Shown here in pieces: positions 22,500-32,771 of a DNA stretch of 64,000 bases. Positions within the stretch are counted from its first letter, which is position 1, and each line of letters starts with the position of its first letter. Under the pieces are notes generated by a model. It was not told the DNA's origin. It ran no database searches and saw nothing but the letters and a program-made list of their open reading frames with translations. The DNA is from Rhizophagus clarus (Eukaryota; Glomeromycota; Glomeromycetes; Glomerales; Glomeraceae). Location: contig BLAL01000004.1 in NCBI GenBank assembly GCA_015698045.1, positions 372,001-436,000 on the forward strand. The letters are read 5' to 3'. The translations under genes and the position numbers were made by a program.

Positions 22500-23700
22500 T
22501 ATATTTAGGAAAAGAATCTTATGATCCCTTATCTACTGTACCAGCCAAATTTTCGCATGAACTTGAACAATTAAAGACCGACGGATATAAAGATCCAAAT
22601 AATATTGATTTGGCCCGTTGAATTATTATTTTCAGGTGATTAGAAATTTGTTGCATTAGTTTTGAGGATCAATGCCGCAACATCCAATTTTTTATTTATG
22701 TTGTAATTGTCGTAAAGATGAGAGATACAATATGGATAAAGTATGGTTGAACTCAAAAATTATACATGGTATTTATGTTATTTAAATGTATATTTTTGTT
22801 TAATAAAATAAATTAATAATATTAATAATTAAAATTTATTATAGGATGTAAAAATACAGTGCTTTTCAAGAAATTGATCAAAATAATTGGATCATAGATG
22901 AATTGCATCTTATGTTGCGACGAACTTATCAAAAACAAAAAAAAGATTTTACAAATAATACACAAACATTAATAATTGTAGAAATGAAAGGACTGCATAT
23001 TCATTGTGAATTTTACCCTCCTACTACGAAAAATGGAAATGGATGCCCCTTGTGGGACCTGATAAGGAAAGGTATTGTAAGATTTCAATAAAACATCTTT
23101 TTGATGAACAACAAGCTACAAGAGGACAAGATATTGAGCATCTTTGGCGGGAATTTATCGTCTTTATAAAATAATGCGTCAAAAATCTGTAGCGGATGAG
23201 GAGATTGATCAATTTGAAGCTGATATAAAACAATGGATTAGTGATTTTTGTCGTCCTACTATTGGTAATCCGAATAGTGTTAATCAACAAGTAGGAATGT
23301 ATTTGCGCATGTGTTTGCTCAGCATGTGTCTACACTTTCAATTTATGCGATTTCTGAAACAAAAAGGGATGAAACACATTACGGCATTTTTAAACATCAA
23401 GCATAGAAAAGAAAATTCATCAACAGGTAGACTAATTTCACAAATTGTAATATTTGTTTAATTAAATTATTAATTATCGTACTCTTGTTTTAGGCACAAT
23501 TATTTTTGGAGGGTGGAAGAGTTCCAAAAAACCCGCGTAATTCATGATATTCCTGCTATGCAAACCGAAAATTATTCTATCATATACATAATACTCCAAT
23601 TAAATGTACACAAAAACAATGGAAATTAAAGCCTATAAGCTTTAGATGTAAAAATCATGTATTTCTTGTTAATGGTGTTGGTGGATATTAAATTTTGGGT
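22500..23700 (+). pseudogene. Decayed transposon-like gene of a repeated fungal family
   Basis: Fragments in different frames read collinearly: KESYDPLSTVPAKFSHELEQ (22510-22570), IIIFSGD then KFVALVLRINAATSN (22622-22690), RKDERYNMDKVWLNSK, then MPLVGPDKERYCKISIKHLF and GQDIEHLWREF (23046-23157), and DEEIDQFEADIKQWISDFC (23197-23255). The stretch SGD-[stop]-KFVALVLRINAATSN resembles a GDWKF..L.LG.N.A.SN segment recalled from transposase-like proteins repeated in glomeromycete genomes; this is memory, not a search. Two of the interrupting stops (TGA 22619-22621, TAG 22641-22643) fall where tryptophan is expected. Frameshifts are also present, so it is not functional. Confidence 0.5.
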
Positions 23701-25464
23701 GAATTTTGAAATAACGCGTTATAATGATAGTAAAATATACAATGGCACCGTGAACTTTTTGTAAATATTATAAAAATAATAATCTTGCTTTATTTGTACA
23801 ATTTATTTTTAAATCTCTAAAATTCTCTAATTCTAATTTTTTTCTACACTCTAAGTTATTATATACATAAATAAAGAGATTTTCAATTACCTTCTACAAA
23901 ATCTCTTATATCAACATTACATTCAAAGCGCATTGAACCTACAACATCTTTGTACGCACGTTCTTTTCAACAGAAAATAACATCATAGAGATTTGTTGCG
24001 TATTCTGCATCAAAACATATGCACATGTACCCGTCCGTCGCTTTTGCTACCTAATTTTTATTATCAAAAAGAATATCCAATTGTTCATATCCTTGACCAC
24101 CTTATAAATATACATTCTCTTTGCTGGTGAATATTGGAAAGTTGATTCATTATAGAATAAAATTGTAAACGTGCTTTTAACTGCAATGACAAACGGTTGT
24201 TTAAAGTGAAGAATATCATATAAAGATGGATAAGTTAGGCATCGTGAGTGAGGTATAATTTATTGTTTGAGTGAACGGCCTTTCATGAACAGAAAGTGAG
24301 TTTTTAGATGAAAAAACTTTGAGAGTATTAGCGAAACAAAAAAACAAGTAAATGGAATTATACGTATGAAGAAACAAAAAAAAAAAGCATTTTTATATTA
24401 ATTTTATCCATCTAAAAATGCAATTTCTTATTCAGGTAGTATACAATTGTTTTAAAAACCAATCAAAATCTTATATTTGAGACGAGGCGTGATTGCATGT
24501 TATTTGTTACGGGAGGTGATTTTGTCGAATGGTAATTTTTATCAAAAGTCAGGTGATACTTAATCGGGTGGTGCTTAAATCGGAAGAATACGGTATCAGT
24601 TTTGCAACGGCGTACTACAGATCGACCAAAATTTCCTTTTTTTATTCGATTAATGCACCAAAGTCTAACCTTAATCTACAAACCCAAAAATTGTACGTCT
24701 CACAAGTTTTTGGATTACTATTTAAATAATGATACTTTTCGTTCCGAACTTACAATGGCTCCAATTTTCATAAAATTTTTAAACATCAATAATTGTCTCA
24801 GGTTGCCGGTAAAGATAATTACTATTAAATATGTCATAAATTTTGATTTGCCCAATAATGTAAAATATAAAGATGTTTTCGATTCACTTAATAATGTTTT
24901 TCAATAACTGAACCGGAGAAAAAATAAAAAAATCTAAAGTTTAAAAAGCAAATACAAATTATGACAGGGTGACAAATTGAATGCATTGAATAATATTCGT
25001 GAATTAATGTGTACATTCTAAAAGGTAAATAAAATTTAGTTTATTTAGTTAATTTGCTGATTTATAATGATCATTAGCTTAACTATTTTGACCTTATCAC
25101 AAAGAATACTTAAACGCTAGTGATGTATAACAAGTGGCAGAAGTTGCACCACTATCTGATAACACAACCCAGGTTATTTTGGTATTTTTTCAAGGAATTA
25201 CATTCTATTCTATTGATTATGAAATAAAAATTTAATCAAGTTCGAATATAACATATAAGGATAACTTCCAAGTGCCGTGGAAGTCAAAGTAAGAAATACC
25301 GCGGAAACAGTTAAAAACTTGTTGACAGTTTCACTTCAGTTATTCTTCTTCCAGATTCAATAAATCTAGAAAGGTTCCAACAGTTTCTTCATTATAATTA
25401 ATAGAGATAGTGATAACACAATAAGCAATTTGACATTTTAAGTTGGATCATGGATCAATTTTAA
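23701..25464. other. Mostly noncoding, one weak ORF
   Basis: An ORF at 24602-24907 (+, 101 codons) has natural composition (TMAPIFIKFLNINNCLRLPV) but no domain, and an overlapping ORF in another frame is as long. It may be a gene fragment. The remainder is AT-rich with nothing recognised. Confidence 0.35.
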
Positions 25465-25833
25465 CTGGTTGTTGCGTACATTAACTTTTCTGATTTACAA
25501 TTGGCGGATTATGATAAAAAAAATGAGAATTATTTGGCGAGGGAAGCTTTAATTGAGGTAATATACTGTATTTCTAAAAATTTAACTTACCAGCTAGATC
25601 TTATTTATAAATCGTTAGAGACGAAGCCGGAAAGGTCAAGTATTGCCCCTTACTTTAATTGTATTAATATTGCCGGTCATGTTCATTTAAAGAATATTAA
25701 AACGACAATGCTTTATGTCGTGGATTATTAGTATCAATTAGTTGGAAAATCGGAAAGTGATCCTGCAATATTAAGAGAATTTGGTAATTTAGTAAGAATT
25801 GCAGTCACAAAATTAAATACAGTTGATTATTAA
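25465..25833 (+). pseudogene. Hypothetical gene fragment with an in-frame stop
   Basis: One frame reads from LVVAYINFSDLQLADYDKKN through REALIEVIYCISKNLTYQLD and HVHLKNIKTTMLYVVDY to a TAG at 25729-25731. It then continues YQLVGKSESDPAILREFGNL and VRIAVTKLNTVDY to a TAA at 25831-25833. Composition is protein-like on both sides of the TAG, so this is probably one ancestral exon with a nonsense mutation. No family is recognised and no ATG lies at its start, so it is a fragment or an internal exon. Confidence 0.4.
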
Positions 25834-28444
25834 GCTAAATTTATTTTTTATATTTGTAGTCCAATATTTGTTTATTTGTTGTGAATTGTGAGAAGGACTT
25901 TGAGAAAGTTACAAACAAATAAAAATGCTTGTATTATATATTTTTTGGTAATTATTTAGTAACAATATCTTAGAAAATCCAGCTCTTATAGGAAATGTGG
26001 TATTGTAATTTCAATTTTAAACTATCTTTACATGACATGACCATAATATACTATAACTCAGAGGTAAGGAATTTATTTATTTTAGGCAATAGTATGGCGT
26101 AATTATTTTAACGAAATTCACGTGTATTTTTTATTTTGAAAACTTCAGAAGGCCAGGTATGAATTTCTGTTTGTAAACTTTTGAGCAAATGCGTCCTCAA
26201 TAATGTATGTTGTATATTTAATAATTCAGATTTGCAGTCACTATCGAAAAGTAGCTGCTATTTTCTGATTAACAGAATCAGTGCTGAAATCAAGAGACTT
26301 TAAAGGACAAGCAAATATGGGCTATGATGTTGGAACTGAACCAACGGACATAAGAACTTGTAAACGCGGTCAAGCTTTGGTAAATACCAAAAGATGATCA
26401 ATGTTTATATATTATTTAGTTGTATTAACTTTTTATTATATAGGGATGCAGAATATTTATCCTCGAATAACCAATAACTAGTTAATCGTGATGTAAATAG
26501 TAAATTACCAAGGTAAGTTGTCGTAAATTTACAATCAAGTTTTATGATATGATAAATAGGAGAATACTTTATTAACCATTAAACAAATATTTATTACAGG
26601 TGTTAGTAACCATTTTATATTGCATTTTGCAAACGGTAATATTACCAACGATAAATTATTAGTAATTTACCGATAAATTTTATTATGTGACTGGGGTCCC
26701 AGTATTACATCACCTCGGTTCTCCCCACAAATAAAACGTTTATTGCAAACTGAAGTATAGAGCTACTTTGAAATTATTTATTATTCATCAGGTAAGATAT
26801 GGCGGATCTATACTTCTTGCTGAATAAGCTGACGCTTTTCATTCGTTCATGTTTCTATTATAGTAACTGAAAAAAAAGGTGGATCAGAAATTTGTTGGAA
26901 CTTTCGAATTTTTGATGCAATAATTGGACAATTATTATTTACTAAAAAATGGTTTTATGATTTAATATTTTATGCATAGATTTGGTAAAATAACGAAATT
27001 ACGATACGAGTGCCTTCTGCTTCGTCAATGCGAAATTATAGGGCTAGCTAATATGACGTGTTAAGTGGTATTTTTTTTTGTACATTTCTTAGAAAAAGTA
27101 GTTTACAGCATTTTAAAAAACATTACTTTTTTGTGATAAGCAAACCCAATTTTATTAAATTTGTAATTTCAGATAAATGCAAGATATGCTGTTCACGGAA
27201 GATTTCCTTTTGGTTATGTTGAGATTATAAACGTGAGTAGAATAAATAAATCCTAATGTCAATTTGACAGACAAACTTGAGAGGCCAATTATGATCAACT
27301 GCGACAATAAAAGGTCGCGTTTAAGTACAATTTCTGTGAAAGTATTTTCTAGATCAATAAGGTATTATATTGAAGTGTGGTGTTTTTATTATCAAATTTT
27401 CTTCTTTCGTAAATAACTAAATAGTTAAACATATTCAGATAATCAGGTTATATTTTATCGAGAATTGAATTGATGTGAGATGCGGATGCTATTCGTCAAT
27501 CCTTATTTTAGATACCATGGAACTTGCTGATTGTTTGCATATTTTCGACAGACATTCATGATGAGTTTAATACGTCAGGATACCTTTTAACTTTTCTGAA
27601 AAGCTTATCATCTCGCCATTTATTCTAAATTAATGAAATTGATTTTATTTTGACTAGGTATCTGATATAATTTATGATGGTTAATTTTTATAAGCAGCAA
27701 ATAAATATGTTGCTTATGAACTCAGGTCGTACATAATAAGGTACTAAAAGATTCCTCTTCACCAAATTCTCTTCCATGTATTCTTTTCTTATTAATTTTT
27801 CTTATCATTCTTATAAGAAGGGTAATTCTTTCAGCCTATTATCGTCACCAATCTCGTCAATGATCCGTGCTTATGAAATTTAACCAAAATCTGTCAATCA
27901 TTCCGTACTCAGAGGGGACATTGAAGTAACCTAGTACATAAATATACTAGAAATACTTTGTGTTGACAAATAATTCCATGCATGTGAGTAAATGCTGTTC
28001 TCTTAATTCAAACTAATTTCAAAATAATGTCTTAATTCACAAATTTTTACTAGGACAGTGACCAATATTATTTTCGTGAGAAGCCTTATCTCAAGTAAGA
28101 TTTTTTTTAACCAATAACTGATAATCTTTAATTTATACAAATAATATTAATTTTGACTAATAAAGCGAGACAATAATGAGAGTGCGTTATAACGCTGAAA
28201 TATCGAATTATTTGTAAAATAGAACTCAGGAGTTCGACCTGTGTTATTGATTCACAAAATAAAAACGAACCACGAAGGACGATTGAGATTTGTTAATTTA
28301 TTTTTAGTGATCATGAAAAATGGAAATAATTTTAACATTATAAACATAAGATAAATTAAAATTAATTCAAACATTCCAGGTTCACATTGATCCCGAGTTT
28401 TTGGGTCACATCTATTTAAATTGTGACGTAACGTTTATTTGTTA
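25834..28444. other. AT-rich noncoding stretch
   Basis: No ORF of note on either strand, and no clear inverted-repeat element. Nothing is recognised over 2.6 kb. Confidence 0.5.
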
Positions 28445-28452
28445 CAGTAGAT

Positions 28453-28727
28453 CAGCGCACAAACGTTACTTAAATATTGCCGGATTTTCCGAAAGATTTG
28501 TGGTAAATCCGTAAAAATTTTTTAAATCCGGAATTTTTTCGGACGTGACGTGGCAGATTTCCGGTAAAATTTTCAAATATCGGATATTTAATAGTATATA
28601 ATAAACCATTGAACTTTTATTTTTATTTTATTCCGGTCACATGTTCCGACGCAAAAAATAAATTTCCGGAATTTTTAGGTTTTTTCGGAAAAAATCCGAA
28701 ATTTTTTCAAAAACTTTTTGTGCGCTG
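28453..28727. mobile_element. 275 bp hAT-type MITE with 8 bp target duplication
   Basis: The ends CAGCGCACAAA and TTTGTGCGCTG are exact inverted repeats of 11 bp. The identical 8 bp CAGTAGAT flanks both sides (28445-28452 and 28728-28735). An 8 bp duplication and CA...TG ends are characteristic of the hAT superfamily. Internal sequence is rich in CCGGA/TCCGG words and has no ORF. It is nonautonomous. Confidence 0.9.
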
Positions 28728-28735
28728 CAGTAGAT

Positions 28736-29788
28736 CACAAAAAATGAGAAGGATTACACAAACAAAAAGTAATTAAAGAAAATTATTGATGCAATCTAAC
28801 GAGAGATATGTCGGTAGTCGGCTTTATTTTAGGAATTTCAACCTTTCAACCTTTCCAACAAAGACCTTGTAATGTCGCACCACCATATTTTATTATTTAC
28901 GGAAAGGTTTACTACTAAATTTAGATAATAGAAGGAATGAAGCGATTTTAATATTAAATAATCATGAAAATTTATATTGAATATATACTACATACAAATT
29001 TCCTTAATTATATAAGTTATTATTATTTTAAATCTTAACCATAAAATAATTTCGATTTTATTTGCTAAATTTCCAAAAAAGGTCAAATTGTTCTTTTTAC
29101 ATAGAATAGAACATTGAAACTATCTTGAGAATAATCTTTTTTACAACGGTTAAAAAAAATTAAATTAGTAAAATTACAATGATAAGTTACTAAATTAGAA
29201 ATTCATTGAAAAACACCAGATTAGATAGATATATTTGTACACATTTAAACATTAACAATACAAATACTGAACAGATGTGCATGTCACTAAAAACACAGTG
29301 TGACACTAGACACTGCCGTTTTTTTGCAAATCGCGGGTTGACCCGAAATTAGCGCTACAGTACCCCCTGAAACACATAAAAGGTCTCATTGTTATAAAAA
29401 GTATGATGTAAATCATCATCATTTTTCGACTGGGCTACCTCTTAAGATATCAGATGTTGCTATCGTAATTAATATTAAAAAAGTTAGCGATTTTTGACCT
29501 AGTGAAACAATTAAGAATTAATTAATTCGATATGAAGTAATTGTCTATAAATAAAATTTATTGTGTCCAATTTATTTATTTTACTTTAAATAATAAGTTC
29601 ATGTTATATATGTTACCAAAAAAGATATAGTAATGATAGTATGCTTAAAAGTTTGACCAACGTTACAAATTTTTTTTTTATTTATTCTACTACTATTTTA
29701 TAGGTCAAGCTCGGTCACGTAGGAGAAAAAACGCATAAAAAAAAAAAAATAATAATAAATTTCTTTTTCAAAAAGAAAAAAAAAAAAA
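28736..29788. other. Upstream region of the 29789 gene
   Basis: AT-rich without ORFs. The last 90 bp contain a run of A, AATAATAATAAATTTC and a second A run of 13 that abuts the ATG at 29789. No convincing TATA box was identified near it. Confidence 0.4.
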
Positions 29789-31708
29789 ATGCGTTCCAGA
29801 ATTATTATTAAAACTATAGATAAAAAAACTTCCATTCTAAAAAGATTAAATCACGATGATAATCTGTCAGATATTCGTATAGAACTTGAAAGTAATAATG
29901 TCATCAATGATATGTTAGTATTTTCAAAGGAAATGAACGAGAACAAATTCATTGAGATTGAGCGTGTAGATGAAGAAAATTTTAAATTAAAAGAAATTAT
30001 TACAAATAATACTTTATACTTAAAACAATTTAATTGGGAACTTTTGAATAAAAAATATAAACTAGATTATGGATGCAATATGGGTTTTGGTGGAATTAAG
30101 AAAGCAACCAAGCGGGCGTTTAAAATGAATGATTGTAAATTAATTGAAATTAATGCCTATAAAAAAGATCACCTTGAATTTGAATCAAAAGAAGATTGGA
30201 TAAAGAAAACAAATTTATTTTTTAATAATAACCATGAGATAGTTAATTTCATAAATTCGGAATTGTTAATTGGAAATACACTTAATATTAACGATGAAAT
30301 TGAATCAACTTATCGGTATACAGAAATTGGTAAAGCAAAATTGAATCTTGGAAATTTAGAATTAACTGAGGAATTCAAAACTGATATTATGAATGCCATA
30401 AAATCCAAAGATTCCAAAAAATTTAAAGAAATTATTAAAGAATATGGACAATTCATTCCAACTGAAATTATATTAGGGGGGAGGGCTTATTATAAAGATA
30501 TTGAAATGATATCAGAAATTCCTGCGGACAAGTTTAAAGAAAGTTCGACAACTCTTAGTTCTTCAAGTTTTAAAATAGAGATTGAGTCTAATAGTTCGAA
30601 AAAGAAAACAAATTTTCATTATCCTAGATTACTTGGAGGTTGTCATCCTACTGATAAAGAATTTGATGAAAAAGTTTGGATCAGATCTTTAAACAGTTAC
30701 CCCAATTGGGAGTGTATAGAATATAAAAATCCGATTAGTATTTTTCAACTTTTACCGGACGATCTACGTAAAGAAGCGTACGAATCTATCGGAAAAAAAA
30801 TTCTTTATACGGAGATTAAAGATTATGATTATAAACTATATGAACCTGGAATGTATGGAACTGTTGAATTAAGTGATGACATTCCACGAAATGTCGAAGA
30901 GATAATTAAAACTAAAGAAGCTGATTATGATATCTTCGCGACAGTCGCTAATGCTGATAAGAATTTAAAAGGTGTCTTTTTTAACTGCCAAATTCTCAAA
31001 AAACAAAAAGCGAAGCCGAGTATTATTATACATGGAATACAAAAAAAATTTCGTCCACGTGTATATAAATTGAAAATCTCTTTGATGATCGTCGCTTATG
31101 ATACACAATTTAATTTCACGCTTTCAGATATTGCTAGTGTTGAATTAATAAAAGTTGATTATGAATCAAAAATTCAACGTGAATTTGATAGTATAAAATT
31201 ACAACGAGAACTTGGCTCGATGATATTAAGTGGAATTCCTTTCTTTGGTATTCCAGTATTAAATAATTTTGATTCTTCGAACAATTCTATTATAATTGGA
31301 CATAATTTTTCAGATAACCAATCAGTAAACATATCTTCTTATAGTGTAAAAAATAATTGTTATAGTAAATTACCAAATTTTACATTTTATATCATCATTA
31401 TTTCTAACTATCCAAATTCAAATACTTATACATCACATCCTTTCAATTATAAAATATTAAAAAATCCATATATTCATTTACAATCTTCCCAATCTATTAT
31501 TCCAAAATATATTAGCGCATACTTATCAAAAGACGATGATGACAAGTTTAGGCCAATTTTTTTAAAGCAAGATAGAGAACAAATTAAGATAAAGTATGTC
31601 GAATGTAGATGTAATCAAACTTGTTTTGTTTGTCAGAACAAAACATTAAGAATATCGAAAAATGAAAAGAACGTTGATTGTATATTATTTGACCCTCTTA
31701 CGAGATAA
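29789..31708 (+). CDS. Standalone MACPF-like family protein (639 aa)
   Basis: Single-exon paralogue of the 11084-13024 protein, collinear over the whole length. The N-terminal beta-rich domain (ILKRLNHDDNLSDIRIELES) is at about 16-78. The LDYG...KRAF block is at about 92-111. The MACPF-like signature EYGQFIPTEIILGGR is at 218-232. This is followed by LLGGCHPTDKEFDEKVW and WECIEYKNPISIFQLL, the C-terminal beta-rich region (IPFFGIPVLNNFDSSN) and the Cys cluster CRCNQTCFVC at 606-615. No signal peptide or membrane helix is obvious. It is the first gene of a same-strand trio leading to the pseudokinase fusion at 35484. The start is the first ATG after an A tract. Function is unknown; a pore-forming or membrane-attack role is only inferred. 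Confidence 0.82.
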   Translation: MRSRIIIKTIDKKTSILKRLNHDDNLSDIRIELESNNVINDMLVFSKEMNENKFIEIERVDEENFKLKEIITNNTLYLKQFNWELLNKKYKLDYGCNMGFGGIKKATKRAFKMNDCKLIEINAYKKDHLEFESKEDWIKKTNLFFNNNHEIVNFINSELLIGNTLNINDEIESTYRYTEIGKAKLNLGNLELTEEFKTDIMNAIKSKDSKKFKEIIKEYGQFIPTEIILGGRAYYKDIEMISEIPADKFKESSTTLSSSSFKIEIESNSSKKKTNFHYPRLLGGCHPTDKEFDEKVWIRSLNSYPNWECIEYKNPISIFQLLPDDLRKEAYESIGKKILYTEIKDYDYKLYEPGMYGTVELSDDIPRNVEEIIKTKEADYDIFATVANADKNLKGVFFNCQILKKQKAKPSIIIHGIQKKFRPRVYKLKISLMIVAYDTQFNFTLSDIASVELIKVDYESKIQREFDSIKLQRELGSMILSGIPFFGIPVLNNFDSSNNSIIIGHNFSDNQSVNISSYSVKNNCYSKLPNFTFYIIIISNYPNSNTYTSHPFNYKILKNPYIHLQSSQSIIPKYISAYLSKDDDDKFRPIFLKQDREQIKIKYVECRCNQTCFVCQNKTLRISKNEKNVDCILFDPLTR

Positions 31709-31755
31709 TTTATTATTCTTTTACTAAGTCAATTATTTTCATTATTAATACATGC

Positions 31756-31925
31756 AAAATTTTAATTACATAATCCAATTAATTTTTCGTTATTAACATC
31801 ATATTTTTTATCGCTCTTATTTAAAAATTTTTATTAATAATAAGTAAAATTTTAATTACATGATTCAATTAATTTTTCGTTATTAATATCATATTTTTTA
31901 TTTAAAAGTTTTTATTAATAATAAA
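31756..31925. repeat. Tandem duplication of about 90 bp in the 3' flank
   Basis: AAAATTTTAATTACATRATY, then CAATTAATTTTTCGTTATTA, then AYATCATATTTTTTA occurs from 31756 and again from 31846. The second copy lacks the TCGCTCTTA segment. It lies just after the 29789 gene and might affect 3' end formation, though nothing shows that. Confidence 0.8.
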
Positions 31926-32771
31926 ATATTTATAATTTACTATTTATAATCTTTAATAAATTTTATCAAATTTTTTTTTTGCGTTTTAAAAAATTCTGTT
32001 GTCACTTGTCGTCTGAATTGACGTTCTTTAGACGAATTCGATGAATTGGCGTTAATGGCGTAAAATAATTATATAAGTTTCGGATAATACTAATGGGAGT
32101 TTATAAATTTGACCCGAAAAAATATTTCCAAAATTATTTTAATTTATTTTTCGGTATGAATTTAAACATGGTCCGTTCATTTAATTTTTTTTTTTTTCTA
32201 TTCTATTTTTCAAAAGTAAGGGGAAAGTTTGGAGTACTAGATTTTTTGATATCCGTAATATGGGCATCGATATCGCATAGATGTTATCGTTGCACCGCGT
32301 TATGCAAACAATGACACTACACGCCGATTATATAAATTTGATGTTAAAATTGTTATAATAAATTATAAGGGCTTGTACAATCAACTTCCATAAACATGTC
32401 ATATTCAATTTTTCGTATATGATCTATATGATCGCCAAATTTGGAAAAAAATAATGAATGAACTATTTATACGAAAGTATTTGTTTAAATTGTGTGGTAC
32501 TAAACACAAATTTTGATAAAACATGATTCCACACTTGTTTTCTTATTTTAAAATATAATAATAGATAAGTGTAACAGAGGCGTAAACAACTCAATTTTGG
32601 GTTAGTTCTTTTTTAGTATCGGGACGTTACAAGCTTAGATTTTTTGGGGCATATAAAAAATCAGAGAATTCTTTTCTCTCGGAGTAAAATACCAATATTC
32701 TCATTTTTTTTTTTTTTTTTCTCGCCTTTTTTTTCAAAAAAAAAAAAAATAATAATCGGATTTATTTCAAA
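31926..32771. promoter_or_regulatory. Intergenic region and promoter of the 32772 gene
   Basis: No gene is supported; the 73-codon ORF at 32093-32314 is low in complexity. A TATAAAAA lies at 32652-32659, about 113 bp before the ATG. It is followed by a T run, a short C-containing break and an A run (32739-32749) just before the start codon. This arrangement resembles the other standalone paralogues. Confidence 0.4.

Noticed and set aside
22903-23461. ORFs 22903-23091 and 23144-23461 as intact genes
   Set aside because: Only part of each is in the homologous-looking frame. The conserved fragments switch frame, so they belong to one pseudogene.
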